DNA from: Candidatus Gastranaerophilales bacterium
Lineage (GTDB): Bacteria > Cyanobacteriota > Vampirovibrionia > Gastranaerophilales > Gastranaerophilaceae
Assembly (NCBI GenBank): GCA_944323165.1
Contig: CALURK010000007.1
Location: 1-64,000 of the forward strand
DNA length: 64,000 nucleotides
Direction of reading: 5' to 3'
In this document: piece by piece, positions 16,936 through 28,986 of the stretch
How positions within the stretch are numbered: the first letter of the stretch is position 1
Layout: the number at the start of each line of letters is the position of its first letter
Position numbers and translations under genes: made by a program
The notes under the pieces: generated by a model
The model's database searches: none
What the model saw: only the letters and a program-made list of their open reading frames with translations
What the model was told of the DNA's origin: nothing

Positions 16936-19716
16936 TTACTTAATCCGTTTTAGTGAAGATAGGAAATTAAAGTTAATAACATCACCTTCAACAGTAGTCA
17001 AGAACACTTGTGCTTTATCTTCTCCTACTTTAAGAGGTGGGATTTGAGATAATTCTGCCGCGTAATAATTCGCATCATTTCTGCCGCTGTTTGAAATTCT
17101 GCTTGCTATGCTATTCAAAGATATATTTCTTAAAAATCCTGCAAATCCTGTATCCACATCTGAAAATTTCGTATATATTCTCAAACTTGTATCATTTGTT
17201 TCCAAATCATAGCGACCTACTATAAAACTTGATAGCTCTGAAGCTGAAGATTTTATCTTTAAAGGCATTGCAACATTATCTTTTAACTTTATTTCTCCGG
17301 ATATGCAATCAAAGCTTCCATCAGGAATATTGACCAAATCCCCGATAGTTGCAGGACTAATCATTGCCAGAGGATTTCTGAATAATGAGGCTGCTTTTAA
17401 TAAATACTCAACATAACCGACTTTTTCGATTGTACCGTTTTGAATATCAAATTTAATATCTCCGTTTAATTTCAACGATTTATCTGAATTTATCTCAATC
17501 AAGCCCCTTGCTTTACCTGAAATTTCTCTAGGTAAACCTAACATAGCAGATGCCATGATATCAGAATTTACGTCCTTAATTCCTAATCGTAAATAGTACA
17601 AATTCTTGATTAAATCAGCTTTTACTTTAAGAGTAGAAATTCCTTCTGCTATATCAAACTTGTTAGATTGAACTTGAAGGATTCCGTCTTTGTCAAGCGT
17701 AAGATTTGCGTGCAAGTTGCCAAAATTTACATCTTTGTATTTACCCTTATTAAGATGAAGCATACATTTTTCAACAATAATCAAGCCTTTAACAAAAGTT
17801 GGAGCATTATCATCTCCAAGATTTTCCTCGGAAATATTTACCGTCTGGTCATTAGTTTCCAAAGCTTCTTTAGCCGGTTCCGTTGTATGAGTGTTAGAAA
17901 CATTTGCAGCGAGCATTCTTTCTAAATCCACACTATCAACTGTCAAATTAACGCTTTTGACAACAATAGGAAGTCTTAAATCATTTACAATATAGCCGTT
18001 AAAATCATATTTTGTTCTTTTATACCTTCCTTCTGCTATTGCTCCAAGTTTATCGCCTTTGGCACCTATTTTGGCAGATTTAATAAATAGTCTTTGAGAA
18101 GGTACAAATACTTTATCAAGAGATATTACACCTGCCATTTTAGGGAATTCGCCTGTATTATCTATTGCTAAGTTACCGGAAATTTTACCTTTTCTGAATA
18201 TTTTTTGGCAGGCAAGGAAATTTAAAAATTCGCTCGGAAGCGGACGCGGTATATTTAAACTTAAGTCCAAAAGCTTCATATTATCTGCCATATCCAGATT
18301 ACCTTTTATCGCAAGGACAGGAGTAATACCCTTTTGAAGTTTATCTGTTATGTAGTAGTCGATAGTGTTAATCTTTAATATATTTTTAACTACACTCAAA
18401 TCAACTTTAAATAAGGTTTTATATTTTTCAAGAACCATAGATTGTTCTGCGAGCTTAAAACCTTCCCCCTCATTCAGAAGGAAATACCAAACGACATCGC
18501 AAGAGCCATTTTTAGAGGTAAGAGTTAATCTTGAGCCGGCATCGCCCACAAGTGATATCGGAGCTCCTAACATTTTGGTGATGTAATTTTTGAAGAAATC
18601 GTTGTTTACAAAAATATCTGATACGATTTTTGTATCACAAGTTTTCCAATAATCTTTTACGTCACCCGACATTACGATACTATTTTCTTTTTTGTTGTTG
18701 TAGTATCCTTTAAAATCTTTCAAGGTAATATCTTTGTTTCCTATTTCAACAAAACCTTGGGTTATTTTTACTGGCATTTGCAATAAATCTTTTATTTTAA
18801 ATTCAGATTCATTAACGTCAATATCACCTCTTATACTATTTTTTGTAAGATTTACATTAAAGTCTACACTTCCTTTTACATCAACAATCGGGGCAAGAAG
18901 TTCTTTCCCGTTTGGAATAATTAAATTTGAAGTTGCTATATCATAAATATCTCTTGCGTTGAAATTTTTTGACGCTATATTAAGTTCAATACCTGTTTTT
19001 CTGGAGGCAAAAGCATCAATTATTACTTTTGATTTATCAATTTCTATAGGAAATTTATCAACATGAAGTTCACCATTTCCCATATAAATTCTATTCTGGT
19101 CATTTGCGGAAACTACAATCTTGTCTTTTCCTTTTGTCATTTCAAAGTCAAAATCAAAATGTAAGAATTTCTTCGCTTTTGTCCTATCTAAAACTAAATG
19201 TTTGGCATCAAATTTAATTCCAAAATCTGGACAATTATATGTAATCAGACACTTTTTAACACCCAAAAGAGCTGAAAAAATATCTATATTAAATTCAGAA
19301 GGTTTTTGTTCTTTAGGTTTTTCTTGTTGCGGCACTAGAGCAATAAGTTCAGAAGAGTTGACATAAATATTGTCTGCTAATACTTTTTTTACTATTAATC
19401 GTTTTTGAAAAATATCGCTAAAAGAAAATTCTGTATCGAGTTTTGATAAATTCAATAATTCTTTTTTATTTTTTAAAATAGTGAACTTATCGACAGAAAA
19501 ACCAATATCAGAATTAAATCCCGTTTTTAACTGAGGATTGTTGATAACAACTTCTGCACCCAGAAACTTATTAGCTTCTTTAGTCACTGTATCATTAAAC
19601 CACTTGCTGGAAACAGTTGCAGGAAGTCCCCAGATATATAGACTGACTACACCGCTTGTTAGAATTACGACTGAACATATAGTTGCGGTTAGAATTTTTT
19701 TAGCTTTACTCTTCAT
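16936..19716 (-). CDS. AsmA/TamB-like inner-membrane-anchored periplasmic protein
   Basis: 926 aa. An N-terminal uncleaved anchor (about 8-31, ILTATICSVVILTSGVVSLYIWG) is followed by a long beta-rich repetitive domain with the AsmA pattern: FLGAEVVINNPQLKTGFNSDIGFSVDKFTI at the start and FDIQNGTIEKVGYVEYLLKAASLFRNPLAM and PDGSFDCISGEIKLKDNVA near the end. Proteins of this repeating beta-groove class are thought to carry lipids between the two membranes, so this supports an outer membrane. It lies 20 bp after the oxidoreductase gene, with no terminator between, so the two are probably cotranscribed. Confidence 0.8.
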   Translation of the reverse strand: MKSKAKKILTATICSVVILTSGVVSLYIWGLPATVSSKWFNDTVTKEANKFLGAEVVINNPQLKTGFNSDIGFSVDKFTILKNKKELLNLSKLDTEFSFSDIFQKRLIVKKVLADNIYVNSSELIALVPQQEKPKEQKPSEFNIDIFSALLGVKKCLITYNCPDFGIKFDAKHLVLDRTKAKKFLHFDFDFEMTKGKDKIVVSANDQNRIYMGNGELHVDKFPIEIDKSKVIIDAFASRKTGIELNIASKNFNARDIYDIATSNLIIPNGKELLAPIVDVKGSVDFNVNLTKNSIRGDIDVNESEFKIKDLLQMPVKITQGFVEIGNKDITLKDFKGYYNNKKENSIVMSGDVKDYWKTCDTKIVSDIFVNNDFFKNYITKMLGAPISLVGDAGSRLTLTSKNGSCDVVWYFLLNEGEGFKLAEQSMVLEKYKTLFKVDLSVVKNILKINTIDYYITDKLQKGITPVLAIKGNLDMADNMKLLDLSLNIPRPLPSEFLNFLACQKIFRKGKISGNLAIDNTGEFPKMAGVISLDKVFVPSQRLFIKSAKIGAKGDKLGAIAEGRYKRTKYDFNGYIVNDLRLPIVVKSVNLTVDSVDLERMLAANVSNTHTTEPAKEALETNDQTVNISEENLGDDNAPTFVKGLIIVEKCMLHLNKGKYKDVNFGNLHANLTLDKDGILQVQSNKFDIAEGISTLKVKADLIKNLYYLRLGIKDVNSDIMASAMLGLPREISGKARGLIEINSDKSLKLNGDIKFDIQNGTIEKVGYVEYLLKAASLFRNPLAMISPATIGDLVNIPDGSFDCISGEIKLKDNVAMPLKIKSSASELSSFIVGRYDLETNDTSLRIYTKFSDVDTGFAGFLRNISLNSIASRISNSGRNDANYYAAELSQIPPLKVGEDKAQVFLTTVEGDVINFNFLSSLKRIK

Positions 19717-19736
19717 AGCAATTATTATAGCACAAA

Positions 19737-22121
19737 TTATATGAACAAATTAGAATTTGCGACGCTGCTTTCTTCAATGTATTTAGCAACTCCGCCGATT
19801 TCAACTCCGTCAATCAATTCTTCAGGCTTGATCCCCATAACATCCATCGACATGTTGCAGGCGATAAATTTAATACCGCTTGATTGTGCCTGATTTATCA
19901 GTTCATTTAATGTTGAAACATTTTTCTGTTTCATAACCCACTTCATCATAAATGAGCCCATTCCAAGCATGTTCATTTTAGATAAAGTTAATTTATCAGC
20001 GCCTTTTGGCATCATAAGACCAAACATTTTGTCAATAAATCCTTTTTTAGCTTTGCCGTTTGGTTTTCTTAAGATATTAAGTCCCCAGAAGGTGAAAAAT
20101 AATGTAACGTCTTTGCCGCTCGCTTTAGCTCCGTTTGCTATAATTAGAGCCGCAAGTGCTTTATCCAAATCATTTGAAAATACTACTATTGTCTGAGCAT
20201 TTCCACTCGTAACTACTTGGTTTTCTACAGCACTGTTGCTTCCCTTTAGAATTGTAGCTTTAATAATTTTATTATCTGTTTTCAAATCCAAAAGCGAGTT
20301 CCCGGTCGTTTTGCACCAAGCTCCGATATCGGACTTGAACCCTCTGTCTGTAGAAGTTACTTCTATAATATCTCCGTCATTAATTTCTTTTATTTTGGAA
20401 GCAACTTTCATAATTGGTCCAGGGCATTGAAGTCCTGATGCGTCAATTTTTATAATGTTAGACTCTGTTGTAAACGGCACTGTTACAAGAGCTTTTTCTT
20501 CCTGTTTGGAAACTTTGCCTTCCCTGTCTTTGATTAATTCTTTATACAAAGTTATTCCGCCGCAGAGTGAGTATACATTATTAAATCCTTTTTGAGATAA
20601 AATTCTTGAAGCTACATAGCTTGTATAACCTGTGTTACAGAACAAAACTACTTTTCTGTCTTTTGGAATTTCATCTAATCTATTCCTAATTTCATATACA
20701 GGAATGTTAATTGCACCTTTTATCGTACTTACTTCATAAATTTCTTTTTGTCTTACATCGATTAAATATGCTCCGTCTAAATCTTCGTAGTAAGCTGGTT
20801 TTATGAAACCTCTTAAGATGTTATCAGCGTTCATTCCCAAAATATTTACAGGATCTTTTGCAGAGGAATAAGGCGGTGCATAACAAAGTTCGCTATCCAA
20901 AAGTTCCTGAACACTTCCTCCGTTTCTAATAATTGAAGCTATAACATCAATTCTTTTTTCGACTCCCTCTTGTCCAACCCCTTGCGCACCGAGAATTTTA
21001 CCTTCCGGAGTAAACAATAACTTAAATAATATTTGAACAGAATTTGGGTAATATCCGGCATGGTCTCTTGAATATACGAAAGTTTTCCAATACGGGATAT
21101 TTTTTCTTTTTAATTGTTTTTCATTGTTTCCTACACTTGCTACTGTTAGGTCAAAAACTTTCAGGACTGAAGTTCCAAGAGAATTTTTATATGTAGACTC
21201 AATTCCGCAAATATTGTCCGCAATTATTCTGCCTTGCCTGTTTGCAGGGCCTGCAAGAGGAATAAGGGTGTTTTCTTCCGTTACAAAATCTTTAACTTCA
21301 ACGCTATCGCCACCTGCATAAATATCAGGATTTGATGTTTGCATTTTTTCGTTAACTAAAATTCCACGTCCTACATTTAAGCCGGCATTTTTAGCCAAAT
21401 TAATTTCTGCACGCACACCAATTGACATAATTACTATATCAAATTCTATTTCTTTTGAAGAATTTAAAATAATTTTTTTGTTTTCAAATTTTGTAACACC
21501 GTCAGATAGAATTAAATTAACTCCCCTATCTCTCATTTCATTTTGCGCAACGGCTGCAATTTCATAATCAACAGGAGCCAAAACCTGATTTTGCTGCTCT
21601 ACAAGAGTTGTTTCCAAACCCATCTCAGAAATGTTTTCTGCCATCTCTATTCCGATAAAGCCACCGCCTATTACAACAGCTTTTTTGCAGTTGTTATCTT
21701 TTATATAAGATTTTATTTTATCAGCATCAGCTAGGGTTCTTACTGTAAAAACTCTATCACGCGCAATTCCTTCTATTGGCGGTACAAAAGGACTTGCGCC
21801 CTGTGCCAGGACTAATTTATCATAAGAAATAATCTCTCCTGATACGGTTTCAACATTCTTTAATTCAGGATTAATCTTCGTAACTTCTGTATTAAGTTTT
21901 ACTTCTATATTAAACCAATTTTTAAATTTTTCAGGAGAAGATACGAGAATTTTTTCACGTTCGTTTATGACATCAGAAGTATAATAAGGCAAACCACAGT
22001 TTGCAATAGAAATTTCGTTTGTTTTTTCAAGAATAATAACCTGAGCATTCTCATCTAATCTTCTTATTCTCGCAGCAGCACTGGCTCCGCAAGCTCCCCC
22101 ACCGATTATAACTATTTTCAT
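19737..22121 (-). CDS. CoA-disulfide-reductase-like flavoprotein fused to rhodanese, TusA and DsrE domains
   Basis: 794 aa, four domains in order. (1) FAD/NAD-dependent reductase, 1-440: GGGACGASAAAR FAD site, active C42 in ANCGLPYY as in CoA-disulfide reductases, IGGGFIGIEMAE NAD site, AGGDSVE. (2) Rhodanese, about 445-530, with catalytic C495 in CNTGYTSY. (3) TusA, about 555-625, with C566 in LQCPGPIMK. (4) DsrE-like, about 643-794, with FFTFWGLNILRK. It likely passes sulfane sulfur between cysteines and reduces persulfides or polysulfides. The fusion type is known in anaerobes. All key cysteines are intact. Confidence 0.9.
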   Translation of the reverse strand: MKIVIIGGGACGASAAARIRRLDENAQVIILEKTNEISIANCGLPYYTSDVINEREKILVSSPEKFKNWFNIEVKLNTEVTKINPELKNVETVSGEIISYDKLVLAQGASPFVPPIEGIARDRVFTVRTLADADKIKSYIKDNNCKKAVVIGGGFIGIEMAENISEMGLETTLVEQQNQVLAPVDYEIAAVAQNEMRDRGVNLILSDGVTKFENKKIILNSSKEIEFDIVIMSIGVRAEINLAKNAGLNVGRGILVNEKMQTSNPDIYAGGDSVEVKDFVTEENTLIPLAGPANRQGRIIADNICGIESTYKNSLGTSVLKVFDLTVASVGNNEKQLKRKNIPYWKTFVYSRDHAGYYPNSVQILFKLLFTPEGKILGAQGVGQEGVEKRIDVIASIIRNGGSVQELLDSELCYAPPYSSAKDPVNILGMNADNILRGFIKPAYYEDLDGAYLIDVRQKEIYEVSTIKGAINIPVYEIRNRLDEIPKDRKVVLFCNTGYTSYVASRILSQKGFNNVYSLCGGITLYKELIKDREGKVSKQEEKALVTVPFTTESNIIKIDASGLQCPGPIMKVASKIKEINDGDIIEVTSTDRGFKSDIGAWCKTTGNSLLDLKTDNKIIKATILKGSNSAVENQVVTSGNAQTIVVFSNDLDKALAALIIANGAKASGKDVTLFFTFWGLNILRKPNGKAKKGFIDKMFGLMMPKGADKLTLSKMNMLGMGSFMMKWVMKQKNVSTLNELINQAQSSGIKFIACNMSMDVMGIKPEELIDGVEIGGVAKYIEESSVANSNLFI

Positions 22122-22181
22122 ACTATACCTCTTTTATGTGAAAACTTACGAAGCCAATAAATAATAATTTACAACAAAATA

Positions 22182-24617
<2,436 letters not shown>

Positions 24618-24657
24618 TTATCCCCCTCAATAAAATCAAAATCTATTCTATGTAAGA

Positions 24658-24666
24658 ATTATAGCA
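24658..24666 (-). promoter_or_regulatory. Extended -10 promoter of gyrB
   Basis: Minus strand TGCTATAAT, an extended -10 (TGn-TATAAT), about 40 bp before the gyrB ATG. No good -35 is visible, as expected for extended -10 promoters. Confidence 0.55.
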
Positions 24667-24751
24667 TAAAATAAATAAAATTGGAAAATATTTATATTTA
24701 CCATGCCCTAAGTTTCGGATTAACTTGGAGTTTGCATCTTTTTTCATCAAC

Positions 24752-24785
24752 AAATAAAAAAGACCTGACCAAAGTCAGATCTCTT
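24752..24785 (-). terminator. Terminator after tRNA-Gly
   Basis: Minus strand GATCTGAC-TTTG-GTCAGGTC (one wobble pair) followed by TTTTTTATTTG, 9 bases after the tRNA 3' end. Confidence 0.75.
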
Positions 24786-24790
24786 TTATT

Positions 24791-24863
24791 AGCGGAAGAC
24801 GAGACTCGAACTCGCGACAGTCTGCTTGGAAGGCAGATACTCTACCAACTGAGCTACTTCCGC
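24791..24863 (-). tRNA. tRNA-Gly (anticodon TCC)
   Basis: 73 nt. The 7-bp acceptor stem GCGGAAG/CTTCCGC, a D arm with AGCTCAGTTGGTAGAG, an anticodon stem TCTGC/GCAGA with loop CTTCCAA (anticodon TCC), and a T arm GTTCGAGTC all fold. The discriminator is T. CCA is not encoded. Followed by its own terminator. Confidence 0.96.
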
Positions 24864-24914
24864 AACCAAGATTATTCTATACTAAACAAAATTATTACGC
24901 AAGTATATTTAATT

Positions 24915-25565
24915 CTACTGTGGTAACGCTGTTGTTGCGCCATCTATTGCAGGTGCTGAAGGAGAACTTGCCTGAGCAGCTACATCTTCAGGAGATGTGT
25001 GCGCATATAATCGCAAGCTCAATTTTGATAACAATATCTTCTTATCTTTTGGATATGGCTGAACTTCTAAATTATTTATCTTTATGTAATACGGATATTG
25101 ATATATATCTTGTATTAATTTACCCAAATTTACATAATTCGAAATTAATTCCATATCGACATCGCATACAAAATATACATCCTTACCAAATTTTACAAAG
25201 GAATCTGTTTCAGGATTGTATTCATAATCGATGGATTTTATCTTAATTGAGTTTGCATGAAGCATCTCTATTACATCGTTATACAATGTGAAAAATAATG
25301 TCTCATTACCCAAATCTGATTCAATTGGTGAATATATCTTTTTCTGAGATGATACTATTGAATCTTTTATCTGTTTTATCTTTCTCTGTACAATTTGAAG
25401 CTTATTCTGCAAATCTTCTACTTCTTTTTGCTTGTCGGCTACATTCTGAGCTTCTGTTACTGATTGAGTGTACTTTGGATACACTAAATTATAACAGGCA
25501 ATAAGTGTTATAAATATTACAAAACAAAATAAAATTACACCATAATATTTTTTATACTTTTCCAT
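24915..25565 (-). CDS. PilO-like type IV pilus / type II secretion inner-membrane protein
   Basis: 216 aa. One N-terminal membrane span (about 9-29, GVILFCFVIFITLIACYNLVY) is followed by a coiled coil (about 40-75) and a small alpha/beta domain with ETLFFTLYNDVIEMLHANSIKIKSIDYEYNPE, which is the PilO architecture. The tail is Ala/Pro/Ser-rich. It starts 11 bp after the PilM-PilN gene, matching the usual pilM-pilN-pilO order. PilO pairs with PilN to link the cytoplasmic PilM ring to the rest of the pilus machine. Assignment rests on topology, size and neighbour more than on conserved residues. Confidence 0.7.
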   Translation of the reverse strand: MEKYKKYYGVILFCFVIFITLIACYNLVYPKYTQSVTEAQNVADKQKEVEDLQNKLQIVQRKIKQIKDSIVSSQKKIYSPIESDLGNETLFFTLYNDVIEMLHANSIKIKSIDYEYNPETDSFVKFGKDVYFVCDVDMELISNYVNLGKLIQDIYQYPYYIKINNLEVQPYPKDKKILLSKLSLRLYAHTSPEDVAAQASSPSAPAIDGATTALPQ

Positions 25566-25576
25566 CTTTTATCCTT

Positions 25577-27244
25577 CTAATTATTTATAGGTTCTAAATC
25601 AGGTAATGCGCTGTTGTCTGAATTATTATTTTCCTGCTTATCATCACCTTGTTGTTTCTTAGCATCTTTTATTGCTTCATCAGATATTACAAATTCATAA
25701 AAATCTGCATTCAATGTAGTCAAAATAGAATCTGTATCAAACTCAGAAAGCTCTTGGTCAGCTGATGCAGCCGGTAATTCTCTCTTAGATGCAAGTCCCA
25801 ATTTTTGTAACTTTATTTTCGAATCAGGATCATAATCCTTTATACTTCTGAAAAATGCATATACACTTTCCAAATTATCAGCTTGTCCCTCAATTGTTGT
25901 TTTATCTGACAATTTTAATTTTGTTAACCATAGTTTTTTCGGGATTTCAGTTCCTACTATCGTATAGTATGAATATATATTCTTGTTGTGCTCTAAACCT
26001 ATACGAATTTCATCACCTTCATCAAACAATTCTGATGATATATTTTCATTATCTTTTAAGAACTGTTGTATTTGGGCAGCTTGTGCTTCTAATTCTTTTT
26101 GAGTATTTATAGCATCATTAATCTTACTTACAAAATATATGTATGAGGCTATACAAGGTATAATTACCAATATAGCGAATACTATAAAGCATCTTATCAA
26201 AAATGCATTAGACAGTACAACAACCCTGCCGTTTATGATGACTTCAGGAGGCTGTTCAGATGTATACACCTCTCCTAACGATTTGTTATATAGGTTAAAA
26301 TGCGCCTCTGTATATGGTTCGAAATCTCTGTATATAGAAGCACCTATTATATCTAAAGACAATATATTAGCAAATTTCTCATCTACTTCATCACCAACAT
26401 TTAAAAATGCTTCTTTAGAGAAACAATTTGCTTCCTGATGAACTATCGGAGCACTATAAGTTAACTTGCTTGCCAAAACCTCTGCACTAATGATATTAGT
26501 CTTTGATACAACACATAAGTATTTTGATGGCAAATTCTTCAAAATCGGAGAAACAGCACTGATAACTGCACCGTAGTTTTCGGCATCATCCAATACTTGC
26601 CCTATACTTAACTTTTCTTCATATACATCTACGTAATTTGAGCCAATCATTGATATTACACGACAGCACATGTTATCTACTATCATTAATACCCAAGACG
26701 CATCGTCTTTTACCTCTATTCTTTGCGTATAAATTAATGAATTTAAAACTGAATTCACAGAAGTATCAACAGCGTATAATTTATATCCCAAATCCTTTAT
26801 GCCGTAAGCAATTTCAATAAGCATTGACTTTTGTGCAACTGTATAAGCAATTTTATTAAATTGCATTGTTGAATTAGGAAGCCTGGTTGCACTAATATCA
26901 GGTTCTACATTTTTAAATAAAACATTTTCAGCCAACTTTTCTTCTATGGCATTCCCGATTTGAACCTCATCCATTGCAGCAGGAAAGTCTGTTACCTGAA
27001 ACAATACAGATGGAATGTTCAATACAACTTCCGTTCCTTTAGGAATTTGAAGTTCGAAAAATAAATCTTGCAGAGCCTCTTTGAATAAATCCAAATCAGC
27101 AATGGTTCTCGTATTTGTATCATATTCAAGTTGTCTTATACCATATTTCAAAACAGTTTGTGTTGCAAAATCTATCTGTGCAACTTCTAAACCGATCTCC
27201 GGTGTCACGGACACACCAACTATACTACTCTTCTTTAAATTCAT
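25577..27244 (-). CDS. PilM-PilN fusion protein
   Basis: 555 aa. Residues 1 to about 320 look like PilM, the actin-like cytoplasmic protein: VGVSVTPEIGLEVAQIDF, VLNIPSVLFQVTDFPA, EEKLAENVLFK, and a second-lobe WVLMIVDN strand. Residues 346-555 have the PilN layout: a short cytoplasmic lead, a span at about 349-373, a coiled coil, and a domain with IPKKLWLTKLKL and TTIEGQADNLESVYAFFRSI. PilM and PilN are normally separate and bind through PilN's N-terminus, so fusion fixes that contact. An acidic Asn/Asp-rich tail ends the protein. AGGAAG precedes the ATG. Confidence 0.78.
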   Translation of the reverse strand: MNLKKSSIVGVSVTPEIGLEVAQIDFATQTVLKYGIRQLEYDTNTRTIADLDLFKEALQDLFFELQIPKGTEVVLNIPSVLFQVTDFPAAMDEVQIGNAIEEKLAENVLFKNVEPDISATRLPNSTMQFNKIAYTVAQKSMLIEIAYGIKDLGYKLYAVDTSVNSVLNSLIYTQRIEVKDDASWVLMIVDNMCCRVISMIGSNYVDVYEEKLSIGQVLDDAENYGAVISAVSPILKNLPSKYLCVVSKTNIISAEVLASKLTYSAPIVHQEANCFSKEAFLNVGDEVDEKFANILSLDIIGASIYRDFEPYTEAHFNLYNKSLGEVYTSEQPPEVIINGRVVVLSNAFLIRCFIVFAILVIIPCIASYIYFVSKINDAINTQKELEAQAAQIQQFLKDNENISSELFDEGDEIRIGLEHNKNIYSYYTIVGTEIPKKLWLTKLKLSDKTTIEGQADNLESVYAFFRSIKDYDPDSKIKLQKLGLASKRELPAASADQELSEFDTDSILTTLNADFYEFVISDEAIKDAKKQQGDDKQENNNSDNSALPDLEPINN

Positions 27245-27268
27245 GTTTCTTTCTTCCTATTTTTTTTT

Positions 27269-27278
27269 ATTGTACAAT
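27269..27278. promoter_or_regulatory. Palindrome in the divergent pilMN/nadA promoter region
   Basis: ATTGTACAAT is a perfect 10-bp palindrome in the 65-bp gap between two divergent starts. TACAAT within it can serve as -10 in either direction. Could be an operator or simply a shared -10. Confidence 0.35.
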
Positions 27279-27309
27279 AAAATTTAAAATTTGTACACAG
27301 GATAAATAA

Positions 27310-28218
27310 ATGAAAAATTTGATTGAGAAAATAAAAAAACTAAAAGAAGAGAAAAATGCTATCATATTAGCTCACAGTTATCAAAATATTGAAATAGACG
27401 AAGTTGCCGATTTTGTGGGAGATTCTCTATACTTAAGCCAGAAAGCAAAAGATACAAATGCTGATATCATTGTGTTTGCGGGGGTTTTCTTTATGGCGCA
27501 AACCGCAAAAACCATTTCTCCAGAGAAAAAGGTACTGCTACCGAATCGGAATGCGGGATGTTTAATGGCAGACATGATTAATCATGAACAGATGATAGAG
27601 TTCAAAAAAAATCATCCAAATATACCAGTTGTTTGTTACATAAATTCTACTGCAGAAGTAAAAGCAGAATGTGACATTTGTTGCACAAGTTCAAATGCTT
27701 TAAAAATTGTAAAGAGCCTTAATTCTCCAAAAGTTCTATTCATACCTGATGCAAACTTAGGCAAGTGGATAGAGAAAAAGTTAAAAGGAATAGAAGTCAT
27801 AACATATTCAGGCAATTGTCCCGTACATAACAATGTTGAAGTTCGTGACATTGAGCTTGCAAGAAAGAAATACCCAAATGCAAAAATTTTAATCCATCCG
27901 GAATGTAAACCTGAAATAAGTGCACTGGGTGATTATGTAGGAAGCACGAGCGGTATTATAGAATTTGTAAGAAAAAGCAAAGATAAACAATTTGTCATAG
28001 TAACTGAAAAAGGTGTTGTTGACAGGCTTAAAAGGGATTATCCCGACAAAAAATTCATACTTATAAAAAACAACATGATTTGTGAAAGTATGAAATTAAC
28101 AACATTAGAAGAAATTTTATATTCATTAGAGCACGAGGTTAACGAAGTAACCCTTGACGAAGACATAAGAAAACGCAGTGCTCATTGTATAGAAAGAATG
28201 CTCAAGGTATCAAAATAA
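27310..28218 (+). CDS. nadA: Quinolinate synthase
   Basis: 302 aa, typical length. It condenses iminoaspartate with dihydroxyacetone phosphate to quinolinate in NAD synthesis. The three [4Fe-4S] ligand cysteines fall where they do in characterised NadA: C84 (NAGCLMADM), C170 (SGNCPVH) and C258 (NNMICES). AHSYQ (21-25), DFVGDSLYLS and HPEC are further signatures. AGGA precedes the ATG. No nadB or nadC is adjacent; the gene instead leads into rlmB and the sigma factor gene through a TAATG junction. Confidence 0.97.
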   Translation: MKNLIEKIKKLKEEKNAIILAHSYQNIEIDEVADFVGDSLYLSQKAKDTNADIIVFAGVFFMAQTAKTISPEKKVLLPNRNAGCLMADMINHEQMIEFKKNHPNIPVVCYINSTAEVKAECDICCTSSNALKIVKSLNSPKVLFIPDANLGKWIEKKLKGIEVITYSGNCPVHNNVEVRDIELARKKYPNAKILIHPECKPEISALGDYVGSTSGIIEFVRKSKDKQFVIVTEKGVVDRLKRDYPDKKFILIKNNMICESMKLTTLEEILYSLEHEVNEVTLDEDIRKRSAHCIERMLKVSK

Positions 28219-28982
28219 TGGACAAAGAAACTATTATATATGGAAAGAATGCCGTCATAGAAGCTTTAGAAGCCGGTAACAGAACTTTTAATAAAATTCT
28301 CATCTCAAACAGTGCACATTCGGATACCAAAATAGAAAAAATTAAGAATTTAGCGAAATCTCAAGGCATTATCTTTCAGTTTGTAAATATCCAAAAACTT
28401 AATCAAATCGAGCCAGAAGGACGACATCAAGGAGTTATTGCACAAATCGCGCCTATAAAATACATTGAACTGGAAGATTTCATAGAACAGAACAAAAACA
28501 AGTTATCCTCTGTTGTAATTTTAGACGGAGTTGAAGATTCACACAATGTAGGAGCAATAATTCGTTCTTGTGTATGTTCAGGCGTAGACGGAATAATACT
28601 TCCTTCAAGACATGGAGTGTTAATAAATTCAACAGTTGAAAAAACAAGCGCCGGAGCCATTAATCATATTTCAATAATTAAAGTCAATAGCCTGGTAAGT
28701 GCTGTACAAAAATTAAAAGAAAACAACTGGTGGGTAATTGCATCTGATCATCATGCAAAAGATAATTATTACGATGTTGATTATACCGACATGAATTTTG
28801 CGCTTATAATGGGAGCAGAACATGCAGGAATTTCAAAATCGTTATTAAAACTTTCTGATTTTGTGATAAAAATTCCAATGTTAACAAATTTTAATTCTTT
28901 AAATGTTTCTAACGCAACTGCTATAATATTGTTTGAGAGATGCAGACAGTTGCTTAAAACAGCTAAAAATGCAAAGAGGTAA
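28218..28982 (+). CDS. rlmB: 23S rRNA 2'-O-methyltransferase, TrmH/SpoU family (RlmB-like)
   Basis: 254 aa. The ATG overlaps the nadA stop (TAATG); a longer reading from within nadA is not needed. N-terminal substrate domain (about 1-75, [15 protein letters not shown]) and SPOUT domain with motif 1 [17 protein letters not shown], motif 2 [19 protein letters not shown] and motif 3 [15 protein letters not shown] forming the knot and SAM site. RlmB methylates G2251 in E. coli 23S rRNA. The family also includes tRNA enzymes, so the exact target is by similarity only. Confidence 0.92.
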   Translation: MDKETIIYGKNAVIEALEAGNRTFNKILISNSAHSDTKIEKIKNLAKSQGIIFQFVNIQKLNQIEPEGRHQGVIAQIAPIKYIELEDFIEQNKNKLSSVVILDGVEDSHNVGAIIRSCVCSGVDGIILPSRHGVLINSTVEKTSAGAINHISIIKVNSLVSAVQKLKENNWWVIASDHHAKDNYYDVDYTDMNFALIMGAEHAGISKSLLKLSDFVIKIPMLTNFNSLNVSNATAIILFERCRQLLKTAKNAKR

Positions 28983-28986
28983 CGCT

